Both the position numbers and the translations under genes were made by a program. The notes under the pieces are model-generated. The model saw nothing but the letters and a program-made list of their open reading frames with translations, was not told the origin of the DNA and made no database searches. From assembly GCF_000364225.2 (NCBI RefSeq), contig NZ_AQFT02000001.1, forward strand, positions 5,754,501 through 5,818,500: a stretch of DNA of 64,000 nt. The letters are read 5' to 3'. Origin of the DNA: Eubacterium plexicaudatum ASF492. GTDB taxonomy: Bacteria; Bacillota; Clostridia; Lachnospirales; Lachnospiraceae. Below, one piece after another: positions 54,850 to 63,992 of the stretch; the first letter of the stretch is position 1; each line of letters begins with the position of its first letter.

Positions 54850-55131
54850 TTAATCTCCCTTTGCTTTATTCTTTGCAATCATCATCTGCCTTGCCCGTTC
54901 CCTCTGCTCGGTACTGACTGCCCTCGGTTTGCGGTAACTGACGTATGATTTCGGAAAGGAATAGGTCTTAGATACCTCGTCCTGCTCTATCAGCTTGTAT
55001 GTATCGGGGAAGTCGGCAACAAGCGTATCAAGTTTCCGCATGACTGCCTTATCCCTTGTGTAGACAGTGGTGGTCTGTTCTCCTGCATTGTAATTGACTA
55101 TGCTTTCTTGTTCGTATCGGGAAAGTTTCAT
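54850..55131 (-). CDS. Conserved hypothetical protein of mobilizable elements
   Basis: 93 residues: MKLSRYEQESIVNYNAGEQT, VYTRDKAVMRKLDTLVADFP, FPKSYVSYRKPRAVSTEQRE and a basic tail. It resembles small proteins common beside serine recombinases and MobA, but the function is unknown. Its start overlaps the stop of the upstream gene by 4 nt. Confidence 0.8.
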   Translation of the reverse strand: MKLSRYEQESIVNYNAGEQTTTVYTRDKAVMRKLDTLVADFPDTYKLIEQDEVSKTYSFPKSYVSYRKPRAVSTEQRERARQMMIAKNKAKGD

Positions 55132-55736
55132 AGTGTCATATCCCCCTTTCCTTTGCTGTGGGTTCTGTGCTGTTTTCCCTCGGCAACTGTCGGCTGTTTC
55201 GCCTGTTCCTTTGCTTTGGCTAACCTTGTCTTTATGGAGTGGTCACGCTCGGTCAGTTTCCGTCCTTTGGTGGTGGCGGTCAGTTCCGCACACGTTTTTT
55301 CTGACAGGGCATTTAATTTCTTCAAAGTATCGCTTACTATCTGCTTTGTGTCACTGTTCTTTATCTGCGGAAGAATAGCGGACAGACTGGCGCACGTTTC
55401 CGCTTTGCTCTGTTCCCCAAACTGATAGATTAAGTTGATTTCATCAGCGTTAAAAGGTATCTGTATATTTGTGCCCTCACATAAACGCTCCACGCCCACG
55501 CACTTAGGGAGATTTCTTGTCAGTTCGTAATTATCCCTTGCTGTGATTGTACCATGACTGTCGGTCTGCCTTACCTCGACTTCACACTGGCTTTTCTGCT
55601 CCAACACAAGCCACTGGTATTTGTCGCTTTCTTTGGTGAATACGGTCTGATGCGCATTAGAGTGTGTCTTGCTACGGATATATTTGTCTGTGGTGCTGTA
55701 ATAGTCTAAAATCTGCTGTTCCTGCTCTTTGTTCAT
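55128..55736 (-). CDS. Conserved hypothetical protein
   Basis: 202 residues, ATG behind GGAGGGCAAA. Sequence includes YYSTTDKYIRSKTHSNAHQT, WLVLEQKSQCEVEVRQTDSH and a lysine-rich C-terminus. No catalytic motif was seen and the family was not named. Coupled to the following small gene. 55737-55904 shows no gene. Confidence 0.75.
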   Translation of the reverse strand: MNKEQEQQILDYYSTTDKYIRSKTHSNAHQTVFTKESDKYQWLVLEQKSQCEVEVRQTDSHGTITARDNYELTRNLPKCVGVERLCEGTNIQIPFNADEINLIYQFGEQSKAETCASLSAILPQIKNSDTKQIVSDTLKKLNALSEKTCAELTATTKGRKLTERDHSIKTRLAKAKEQAKQPTVAEGKQHRTHSKGKGDMTL

Positions 55737-55904
55737 GGTCTTTGCCCTCCTGTGATATGGATGGATTGATATGATTGATTGGTTTCGGTGCTGATATATG
55801 ATTTTTTTCCGTTAATTTTCGGGAGTTTGGATTGCGGAATATTGTTGTTGGGTATTTCTCTGCTTGTGGGAATAGGAGTTCATTTCATACGGTAATTACC
55901 GCAT

Positions 55905-55938
55905 GAAAAAAGACTATAACCGTCTTTGTCATAGCCTT
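55905..55938 (-). terminator. Terminator after the serine recombinase gene
   Basis: On the minus strand GGCTATGAC pairs imperfectly with GTTATAGTC, followed by six T residues (A6 on plus near 55906). It lies 15 bp after the recombinase stop at 55953. Confidence 0.7.
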
Positions 55939-55952
55939 TTCTCTCAAAATAA

Positions 55953-57775
55953 TTACATTACCGCTTGTTTTCCTGCTCTCGGTATGTTTGGCACTCCTGC
56001 ATGGAAGTATATGCCTTTCTCCCTGTCCTCGGCTCTTATCTGCTTCTTTTGCTCGTCAATCTGCGCCTTTTTCTTGGCTTTGGTACGTTCCTCATATTCT
56101 TTCTGTTTCCCGTTAGCTTTCCGTTTCAGATAATTTTGATGTAACTTATCCTTTCTCGCTTCTTTCTTCCGCATTTCTTCCAGTTCTTCAGGTGTCGGCT
56201 CTTTCTCTGCCATAGTCGGCGGTATGTATTCCCCGATAAAGTTAAAATAAATCTCTATCTTCTGTGTGGTGTCTGCGCTCCCTTTGCGGTCACGCTCATG
56301 CACGACTATTTTCTCCACAAACTCATTCAGCATTACCGTTGACATTTCCTCCGCATTACTGTACCTCTCAACCAATTTGAGGAAACGTGCGGCAGATTTG
56401 CGGTCATTTTCATACTGTGCCTGTTCCGTTTTGTAACCGTCCAGTTCGCCTTGCAACTGTTCCTGCTCGCCCTCATATTGGTTGTAAAGCATGGTATAAC
56501 GCTTGTCTGATAGTTTTCCCAATGCGTTATCCTCATAAATCTTGGCAATCAGCATTTCCAGTTCCCCGATACGCTTTTCACATACTGTCATGCGTTTTCT
56601 CTGCTCGGTAAAGTCTACGGTCTGCCTTTCCTCAATATGTGACTGAATTTCCTCCGCAAAACGTCCTTTATCAAGGCTGGCATATTGGATAACCTCTTTT
56701 ATGGTCTTTGCCACTATCTCTATGACATGATCCGCTTTGATGCGGTGTGCTGACCTGCACAATGTTCCGACTGGCTGTTTCGCATAATTTCCACATACAT
56801 ACATGGGAACACGCTTTCCGTTATTTACCCTGTGGACATACATTTTACCGCCACAATCAGCACAATACATTAGTCCTGTGAGTGGGTGCGCTTCGCCCCA
56901 ACCGTCAGGGTAGCGTCTTACCTGTCCTCTGATACGCTGTACATTGTCAAAAGTTTCTTGGTCGATAATCGGCTCGTGGGTGTCCTCAAAGATTAACCAC
57001 TGGTCTTTATCTACATAATGGCTCTTTTTGTCCTTAAAATGCTTGCGTGTCTTGAAGTTTACCGTATGCCCTAAATATTCATGTTTCTGTAATATATGTG
57101 CTATGGTGGAACTTCCCCATTTATAAGGGTTTTTAATTTCCCTGTTCTGCCACAATCCCACGCCCAACTGCGCTTGGTGGTAGGCAGGTACGGGGATATG
57201 TTCACTGGATAGCTGTGCCGCAATCTGATATGGACCGTAACCCTCTAATGTCATTCGGAATATGCGCCTGACAATAGGCGCTGCCACTTCATCAATCACC
57301 CATTTGTTTTTATCCTCGCTGTCTTTCAGATAACCATAAGGCGGACTGCTCGCAACGTGCTTTCCGCTTTCACCTTTTGCCTTAAATGTGGACTTGATTT
57401 TCTTGCTGATGTCCTTTGCATAGTATTCGTTGATTACATCTCGGAATGGAAGGAAATCATCATCAAATCCCGAACCTGTGTCAACACCCTCGTTGACTGC
57501 AATCAGTCTTACATTCGCCCTGCGTAGCTGTTCCCTCAACATTCCCATTTGCACATAATTTCTTCCCAGTCGGCTCATATCTTTCACAATGATAGTTCCG
57601 ATATTGCCTTTCTCCACTTCGGCAAGCATGGCTTGCAATCCCTCACGCTCAAAAGTAGTGCCGGAAATTCCGTCATCGGTAAAGTGGCGTATGCCTGTAA
57701 AACCGTTCTTTTCCGCATAATCCTCTAACATTGCCTTTTGGTTTGATATGCTGTTGCTCTCGCCCTGCAATTCGT
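55953..57775 (-). CDS. Large serine recombinase (TnpX-like), catalytic N-terminus degraded
   Basis: The open product is 605 residues, from ELQGESNSISNQKAMLEDYA. The resolvase core is DGISGTTFEREGLQAMLAEV and IIVKDMSRLGRNYVQMGMLR; the recombinase domain is PPYGYLKDSEDKNKW; the zinc ribbon is GLMYCADCGGKMYVHR with CGNY and C; DUF4368-like end. Upstream, where the catalytic serine motif (Y-x-R-x-S-x-DD) is expected, only FVWSSDDE follows without a start codon. The recombinase that should move this element is therefore probably dead. Confidence 0.9.
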
Positions 57776-57924
57776 CATCTGACGACCAGACGAATAGACG
57801 TAGAGGAAAACGCCGAGAAAAACAGGGAAAATGCCCGATTATCTGTCAAAACTCCGACAAAAAATGTAGAAAAAGTGGCCTACTCTGGCACACACCACGA
57901 AAAAACCGAATATCGAAACCACAA

Positions 57925-58018
57925 GCCGCGCAGTAACTGACGAACAATCAGCTACTGTGCGGCTTTTTTGTTTATAGATAACTCTGCCCTGGTGACGTAG
58001 ATCGCCAGGGCTTTTTTC
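57925..58018 (+). terminator. Two tandem terminators before repA
   Basis: AGCCGCGCAGTA (57925-57936) pairs with TACTGTGCGGCT (57954-57965), followed by T6. GCCCTGG (57987-57993) pairs with CCAGGGC (58006-58012), followed by T6. Both point rightward, 25 and 70 bp before the repA ribosome site. They may insulate repA or attenuate it. Confidence 0.85.
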
Positions 58019-58040
58019 ATTTAGACAGGAGGCTTTGAAA

Positions 58041-59027
58041 ATGCCGGAAACTTTGAATCTGAATTACTACTACGGGAATGAAGCCGACCAGTACAGCTTC
58101 TACCGCATCCCGAAAATCCTGCTTACCGACCGCCGCTACAAGGGTGTATCTCTGGAAGCAAAAGTTTTGTACGGCCTGCTGCTTGACCGCATGGGGCTGT
58201 CTGCCCGCAACGGCTGGCTGGACGATAACGGGCGCGTGTTCCTCTACTTCACCCAGGAGGAAGTCATGACCATGCTGGACTGCGGCAAGGACAAGGCGAC
58301 GAAGCTGTTCCGTGAATTGGAGGGCATCGGTCTTGTGGAACGGAAAAAGCAGGGCCAGGGACACCCCGCCCGGATTTACGTTAAGAACTTCATTCTGGAG
58401 CCGGAACACTCTGCGCCGGTTCAGACTGCGGAAAACCAGCCGTCAAGACCGCTTGACAGTGCCGCAGTCAAGACTGCTGAAAAACCGCAGTCTGCACCCC
58501 TGAAAACCAGCGGTCAAGAGTGCGGAATTTCCGCCCCTAATAATACTGATATAAATAAAACTGAAAAAAGCGATACTGATCTATCCATCACACCCCCTGC
58601 CCCCTCAGCGGTTTCTTCCCCTGCTGGTAAACGCGCTCCGCGCAGGATGGGATTGGATGAGATGGAAAGCTACCGCGAACTGATTTTAGAAAATATTGAC
58701 TATGACATTCTTCTGGAACGGAACCCCTACGACAAGGACTTGCTGGACGGCTATGTGGAGTTAATGCTTGAAATCTGCTGCTCCACACGGGAATCTGTCC
58801 GTATCTGCGGGCAGGAAATACCCACCGAGGTTGTCAAAAGCCGGTTCCTGAAACTGAACAGTGAACATATCGGCTATGTCATGGATAGCCTGAAAAGCAA
58901 CACCGCCAAGATCGGCAACATCAAGGCGTACACGCTGGCGGCGCTCTACAACGCCCCTGTCACGATGGGGCAGTATTACACATCCCTTGTCAGCCACGAT
59001 ATGGCGCACGGGCTGCTGGACGGTTAA
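58041..59027 (+). CDS. Replication initiator RepA_N-type protein of a Tn1549-like element
   Basis: ATG at 58041 follows AGGAGG at 8 bp. 328 residues. The N-terminal RepA_N winged-helix domain reads ADQYSFYRIPKILLTDRRYK, VSLEAKVLYGLLLDRMGLSA and CGKDKATKLFRELEGIGLVE. After a low-complexity linker, the C-terminal DnaD-like region reads GYVELMLEICCSTRESVRIC and LKSNTAKIGNIKAYTLAALY. It could allow extrachromosomal replication of the circular ICE. GC is higher than in neighbours, consistent with transfer. Confidence 0.93.
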   Translation: MPETLNLNYYYGNEADQYSFYRIPKILLTDRRYKGVSLEAKVLYGLLLDRMGLSARNGWLDDNGRVFLYFTQEEVMTMLDCGKDKATKLFRELEGIGLVERKKQGQGHPARIYVKNFILEPEHSAPVQTAENQPSRPLDSAAVKTAEKPQSAPLKTSGQECGISAPNNTDINKTEKSDTDLSITPPAPSAVSSPAGKRAPRRMGLDEMESYRELILENIDYDILLERNPYDKDLLDGYVELMLEICCSTRESVRICGQEIPTEVVKSRFLKLNSEHIGYVMDSLKSNTAKIGNIKAYTLAALYNAPVTMGQYYTSLVSHDMAHGLLDG

Positions 59028-59077
59028 GCCGCCCGGCGCTTTGCAATACATCAATCAAACCAAAGGAGGACTTTTGC

Positions 59078-59293
59078 ATGGAACATGAAATCAACATTCT
59101 GGTGGTGGAACCGGGCAGACCGCCCAGGCCGGCGCGGGTGGACTACTCGCTGGAAACTTTTTCACAGCTTGTCGGTGGCGAGTTGGCAATGGGCTGTTTC
59201 CTGCCCCATCGGGTCATGCTGCTCTACAACGAGGACGCTAACCGTCAGGGACTGCCGCCCAACCGCTGCAATCCCTTTGTTGTTATTCGATAG
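59078..59293 (+). CDS. DUF3846-family protein, truncated
   Basis: ATG at 59078 follows AAGGAGG. 71 residues: INILVVEPGRPPRPARVDYS, LETFSQLVGGELAM and LLYNEDANRQGLPPNRCNPF. DUF3846 proteins follow repA in Tn1549-like elements and are longer. The stop comes where AT-rich IS-associated sequence begins (about 59290), so the C-terminus was lost. Confidence 0.85.
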   Translation: MEHEINILVVEPGRPPRPARVDYSLETFSQLVGGELAMGCFLPHRVMLLYNEDANRQGLPPNRCNPFVVIR

Positions 59294-59331
59294 ATTAATT
59301 AGGATTGTTTTTTTTGAATTTCAGTCAAAAT

Positions 59332-59400
59332 AACAGAAGGCACAGCATAAATTAATCTGTTACATTTTGCAGCAGATTGTTTTATGCTGTGCCTTCTGTT
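59332..59400. repeat. Perfect 20-bp inverted repeat with inner stem
   Basis: AACAGAAGGCACAGCATAAA (59332-59351) pairs exactly with 59381-59400; inside, AATCTG pairs with CAGATT. It lies between the truncated DUF3846 gene and the DDE insertion sequence. It may be a terminator for both strands or a small palindromic insertion. The interval 59401-59568 has no gene. Confidence 0.75.
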
Positions 59401-59568
59401 ATCATTCTTGTGTAACTGTAAAATAAATAGCAGCAGGAACCTCCCCGACCAAAGTTTGGCTTCCTGCTGTATCACATACGCTTGGGGAATGCCGCAGGTC
59501 TTTGTATAGTTCGCGGCATATGCAACCCATACGCTTATATTTATGATAACTACACGACTTTACAACTT

Positions 59569-60839
59569 TTATAGATGATACCCTTGCTGCCGAATTAACT
59601 GTTTTAAGGCATTCATTATTGTTTTGGATTTTATGCTGTTTTCGATATTTTTCACGAAAATGGCATAAAATACCTGCTGGCGAATTTGTCCGCTGAGGGC
59701 AAATCTGAATTCCTGCACACTTTCCGTCTGGTATTTTGAAAATGCTTCGTCCTGATATGGCAGAAGCTTCATTGCGCAATATGTAATGTTGATCAGATTG
59801 ACCAGCATTTCTATACCTTTACGGCTGCGCACCATGTAGCTGCACAGTGACCAGAATGTTTTCTGTTCGTAATAACTAACTTCTATGTTCCATCGGAATA
59901 CATATAGAAGCAATGGCAGAAACTGCATACGATCACTGCCTGTCTGGTTCAGCGGTGGCTTCTCCTGCCATGCACAGAATATCTCCAGCTGTTCTGGAAA
60001 AATGGTGCTAAAAAACAGACGTCTGCTGGTAGATTCTTTTTCCGGCGACGTCACATATGCCATAACCTTTCTGCTGCCAAAAATATTTGTAAGGACGCTG
60101 CGTGCAGCAATATAGTAATCTCCAATTTTTTCAGTGGACAATATAAAGTCATCATGAATGGAAAGTTTTTTTCCGTGCAGTGCAGGCCGTCCTCTTTTTC
60201 CGGTCCGCTGCGGCGGCAGGTCATAAATGGCAGAGTCAGACCTTGCATTCCCTATAAGGTCAAGGTTTTCATATTCGTCCACAATAGAAACGAGGTTCTT
60301 TTTTACATACCAGCTGTCACACAGGATGATGACATTTTTTCTGTCTCTGAATTGCGGCATTACCTGGCGGATCATCGATGCAGCCAGTTCCAGTTTGGAT
60401 TCCTTTTTCTGCCACATACGGTATCCAAGCGGTACGGAAAGATAGTGAATTTTGCTTTTGTTCCAAACTGGCACGCAGAGCATTACGCTTACAAAACAAT
60501 GCCCGTTCAGATAGTTTGAGCCATTATGTGCGGCATGGTCAAAGAGTTTTGAGACATCCTCAAATTTTTGCCGAATTTAGAGACCATCGTATCATCAATG
60601 CAAAGAAAAACAGGCTGCAGCCGGAGTTTTTCCGGTATAAGTTTCAGCGCTATGCCAGCAGTGGTATTCATAAATTTGGAATAATCAGCTTTTGCATAGG
60701 AACATACATAGTAGAATGCATTGAGGGATTTCTCCGTAATCCCTGCTAAAAAATGCCTGTATAAAGAACGGATAGAATCTGCTGACTCCATAGCCAGTAT
60801 GGATAATACCAGCAGGAACAGGGTTTCAATCGTAGGCAT
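59569..60839 (-). CDS. DDE transposase of an IS4/IS701-like element, frame-broken
   Basis: The first part (MPTIETLFLLVLSILAMESA, FLCIDDTMVSKFGK) ends at 60507. One base added in the T5 run 60565-60569 joins it through KKFEDVSKLFDHAAHNGSNY to the open frame ending at 59569. Catalytic residues appear in CIDDTMV, VIILCDSWYVKK and FRWNIEVSYYEQKTFWS. Total about 423 residues. Family placement (IS4/IS701, DDE_5-like) is by motif spacing only. Element ends are not defined. Confidence 0.8.
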
Positions 60840-60901
60840 GGAACAGGTTTTAAAATAAATATAAAAATAGTGATACAGTCTACCAATTAAATTGTTTTTG
60901 T

Positions 60902-60968
60902 TGTATAATAAGTCTAACGTACAAGGTCACTCTCTTTCGTATTTTTTAGTGTGCAAACTTATTATACA
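60902..60968. promoter_or_regulatory. Inverted repeat TGTATAATAAGT / ACTTATTATACA
   Basis: The perfect 12-bp arms lie at 60902-60913 and 60957-60968, 43 bp apart, between the IS transposase start and the zinc-ribbon gene. AACTTATTATAC also occurs at 8261-8272 upstream of the YunG-UDG gene. It may be an element end or an operator. It is unlike the tentative ends of transposon copy 1. Confidence 0.5.
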
Positions 60969-61017
60969 TTAGAAAGTGCCCTGTGCGTTATTTTATTTGC
61001 CAAAAACTTGTAAAGTC

Positions 61018-61527
61018 GTGATAACTATTTTTGTTGATTCTTGCAATCCCATTTCACAAAAAAAATATGACGACTTGATTTCCAGCCTCCAGCTGCACCA
61101 GCTCTCCTGCCCATGCTGCGGCAAAGCCGCCCGCTTGGCTTTTTATGGCAGGTATGCCCGGTCTGTAAAACAGGATGGGGAATTGGTGGAACTGCACATC
61201 CGCAGGGTGATCTGCAGCGAATGCAGATCCACCCACGCATTGCTGCTTTCGGAAATTGTTCCGTATTCCCGTACCCTGCTGAAAGACCAGACGGACCTTA
61301 TTTCAGGATGCCCTGCCACTGTCATGGAGCGCAACCCACTGATTGATGAAAGCTGCGTTCGTTCCATTCTCCGCCAGTTTAAAAAGCATTGGAAACAGGT
61401 TCTGCTGGCTGCTGACATCCCTTTCCATCCCCTCCGCATCCTTGTGACAGCATGCTTTTCCTTTATGAACCGCCAGTTCATGCAGATAAAAAGAACTCCC
61501 AACGTCCTCTTTTTAAGACCAACATAA
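61018..61527 (+). CDS. DUF6431-type zinc-ribbon protein
   Basis: GTG at 61018 (MITIFVDSCNPISQKKYDDL) is preferred over an earlier GTG at 60976; neither has a strong ribosome site. 169 residues. LHQLSCPCCGKAARLAFYGR, RRVICSECRSTHALLLSEIV and the C-terminal ILVTACFSFMNRQFMQIKRT suggest a four-cysteine zinc ribbon followed by helices. It is the likely DNA-binding partner of the transposase encoded 62 bp downstream. Its complete length makes it a better model than copy 1. Confidence 0.72.
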   Translation: MITIFVDSCNPISQKKYDDLISSLQLHQLSCPCCGKAARLAFYGRYARSVKQDGELVELHIRRVICSECRSTHALLLSEIVPYSRTLLKDQTDLISGCPATVMERNPLIDESCVRSILRQFKKHWKQVLLAADIPFHPLRILVTACFSFMNRQFMQIKRTPNVLFLRPT

Positions 61528-61589
61528 CCTTACACGACACGCCCTGCCCCATTCTTTATACTATAGAAAAACAAGAAAAGGAGGCATCC

Positions 61590-62846
61590 ATGACTATGGA
61601 TAAGGAAAGAAAACAGGATATCGCCCTCATGCGTTATTCCGCAATTGCACCTCTGGTCACCGGCCTGAAAGAAGACTATCCGTCCCTGAAGGCATTTTTC
61701 CGCGATGTTTCTGCCAAAGGAGTCACCGCCCCGGATGGAACACTCCGGCATTTTGCACCCGTTACAATCGAGAGATGGTACCGTTCCTACAAACAGGGCG
61801 GCTTTGAAACGCTGCTCCCCGCAGGCCGTAACGATGCCGGTAAGCCGCGCAGGCTGGATGACGCACTGCAGGAACAGGTCAGGTATCTGAAAAACAACTA
61901 TCCTCGCATGTCCGCCGCGGCAATCTTTTGCCAGTTGAAAGAGGATGGCAGCATTCGGAACGGTGAAGTGTCCCAAGCTACCATCAACCGGTTCATCAAC
62001 CAGATCGAATTCCAGGAAAAACATACAGCGTGCCGGGACATGCGCCGCTATGAAAGGCCGCATATCAACGAGGTCTGGTGCGGCGATTCCAGTGCGGGCC
62101 CTTATTTGAGAACACCGGATGGGAAGAAGCGCCGGGTCTATGTCATTGCACTGATTGATGACGCAAGCCGGTTCATAACTGGCGTTGATGTGTTTTTTCA
62201 TGATAACTTTGTGAACCTGATGTCTGTCATGAAATCAGCAGTGGCAAAGTATGGCCGGCCAAAGACGTTTAATTTCGATAATGGAAGTTCTTATAAAAAT
62301 AAGCAGATGGAGCTGCTTGCCGCCCGCATCGGTTCTGCGCTGAATTACTGCAAGCCGTATACGCCGACTGCGAAAGCAAAAATTGAACGGTGGTTCCGCA
62401 CCATGAAGGACCAGTGGCTGGCGTCCCTTGACATCAGTGGATTCAATACCCTTGACGAATTGCGCGGAAATCTTCTGGCTTATGTGCACAACTACAACCA
62501 GACAGCTCACTCATCCCTTAAGGGGAAGTCCCCGCAGGAGAGATTCTTTTCCGAGCCGGAATGCATCCGCCGGCTCACCGGGCGGGAAATTTCAGATTTT
62601 TTTCTACTTGAAATAGAACGGCGCGTTTCTGCGGATAGCGTCATTGTCATTGGGCAGGTGGAATACGAAGTGGATTGCCGGTTTGCAAGGCAGCGCATCA
62701 CACTCCGGTATTCACCAGACATGGAAGAGGTTTTTATAGTGGAAGCGGATGGCACACTTACCCCAGTCCGGCTTTTGGACAAGCAGGAAAATGCATCCGT
62801 AAAACGCAAAAAAATATATTTATATAAAGGCGGTGAGCAAGCATGA
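61590..62846 (+). CDS. DDE (TniA/Mu-like) transposase
   Basis: ATG at 61590 (MTMDKERKQDIALMRYSAIA) follows AAGGAGG; the earlier in-frame extension to 61452 overlaps the upstream gene. 418 residues. HTH region TIERWYRSYKQGGFETLLPA; rve core with EVWCGDSSAGPYL, FNFDNGSSYKNKQ and KAKIERWFRTMKDQWLASLD as D, D, E; beta-barrel C-terminus. The stop overlaps the ATPase start (ATGA). Intact, so this copy could be the active one. Confidence 0.92.
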   Translation: MTMDKERKQDIALMRYSAIAPLVTGLKEDYPSLKAFFRDVSAKGVTAPDGTLRHFAPVTIERWYRSYKQGGFETLLPAGRNDAGKPRRLDDALQEQVRYLKNNYPRMSAAAIFCQLKEDGSIRNGEVSQATINRFINQIEFQEKHTACRDMRRYERPHINEVWCGDSSAGPYLRTPDGKKRRVYVIALIDDASRFITGVDVFFHDNFVNLMSVMKSAVAKYGRPKTFNFDNGSSYKNKQMELLAARIGSALNYCKPYTPTAKAKIERWFRTMKDQWLASLDISGFNTLDELRGNLLAYVHNYNQTAHSSLKGKSPQERFFSEPECIRRLTGREISDFFLLEIERRVSADSVIVIGQVEYEVDCRFARQRITLRYSPDMEEVFIVEADGTLTPVRLLDKQENASVKRKKIYLYKGGEQA

Positions 62847-63662
62847 ACCCTGGAGCCATTGACTATACCACGCGTTACGGCCTGGAATTCAACCCATTCC
62901 TAAAAAATTCCAAGGAGATACTCATAAAGACGAAAGAACACAGGGAAGCCGTTACCCGCCTGGATTACCTGGCAAAACTAAAAGGATTCGGCATCCTGAC
63001 CGGGGCATCCGGCAAGGGAAAGACAACTGCCATAAGGGCATGGGCATCCTCCCTGAACCCGGCGCTGTATCAAGTGGTGTATTCCTGCCTTTCTTCACTG
63101 ACAGCAAATGATTTTTACCGGAACCTTGCAGCGGAACTGGGTATGGAGCCTGCATTGCGCAAGTCAGACAACTTCCGGGCAATACAGGAAGAAATCACAA
63201 GGCTTTTTATTGAAAAAAAGAAGACACCCGTCATCATCATTGATGAAGCGAATTATATTAACAATGCAATATTAAATGACCTGAAAATCCTGTTTAGTTT
63301 TGAAATGGACTCCAGAGACCGTGCCGCTGTACTGCTGGCCGGCCTCCCGAAGCTCAACAATAATTTAAGGCTTGCCGTACATGAGCCGCTGCGCCAAAGG
63401 GTTGTAATGAATTACAACCTGGAAGGTATGGAGAAAGAAGAAGGGCGCAGTTATATAGCAGAAAAACTTAAGGGTGCCGGATGCAGCCGGCAGGTTTTTG
63501 AAGAAGCGGCTCTTGAGGCAGTCTTAAACGCTGCTGACGGCATCCCCCCGCCTGATCAACAAATACTGCAATGCCTGTCTTTTAATAGGGAACAGCCGCA
63601 GTATGGACATGGTCACAGCAGATATCGTTATGCAGGCAGTAAACGACTGCGAGCTGGGATAA
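62843..63662 (+). CDS. AAA+ ATPase (TniB/ExeA-like), frame-broken near the C-terminus
   Basis: It starts MNPGAIDYTTRYGLEFNPFL. Walker A is TGASGKGKTTAI, Walker B TPVIIIDEANYI; AVLLAGLPKLNNNLRLAVHE and PLRQRVVMNYNLEGM follow. At a C6 run (63545-63550) the frame shifts. Removing one C gives DGIPRLINKYCNACLLIGNS and a stop at 63662, matching the copy 1 GNPRLVDNL. As read, a wrong-frame tail runs to 63757 into the next gene. The shift is probably an error or a recent mutation. Confidence 0.88.
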
Positions 63663-63671
63663 GGGGGATTT

Positions 63672-63992
63672 ATGGAAAAGATATTTGTTTGCAGATTTCT
63701 TCCGGACAAAGGGATGGCAGCATGGCAGGGAACCATATGCCCGTTGCGGCCTTTTGAGCCAACCGATTACAAAGTATGCGCAAGAGACAGCATGTTTCAT
63801 GTCATAACTGGCAGTTACAGCAATGGCCGTTATCTGTGCATTCCAAACTGGAACATAGGGATAGACATCGTGGACCCAGACGATTGTTTTTGGAATTATG
63901 GACGATTAACAACGGCTTACCCGGATTTAAACCGGGTTGATGTCATTAGCATTGTCAATGCAATAGCAGCGATAAAACACTATAACGATTGA
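63672..63992 (+). CDS. DUF6618-type small protein
   Basis: ATG at 63672 follows AAGGGGGAT, 9 bp after the corrected ATPase stop. 106 residues; FHVITGSYSNGRYLCIPNWN and YPDLNRVDVISIVNAIAAIK are shared with the copy 1 protein. Predicted compact alpha/beta protein; function unknown. The first third of its frame overlaps the out-of-frame tail of the ATPase gene. Confidence 0.78.
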   Translation: MEKIFVCRFLPDKGMAAWQGTICPLRPFEPTDYKVCARDSMFHVITGSYSNGRYLCIPNWNIGIDIVDPDDCFWNYGRLTTAYPDLNRVDVISIVNAIAAIKHYND

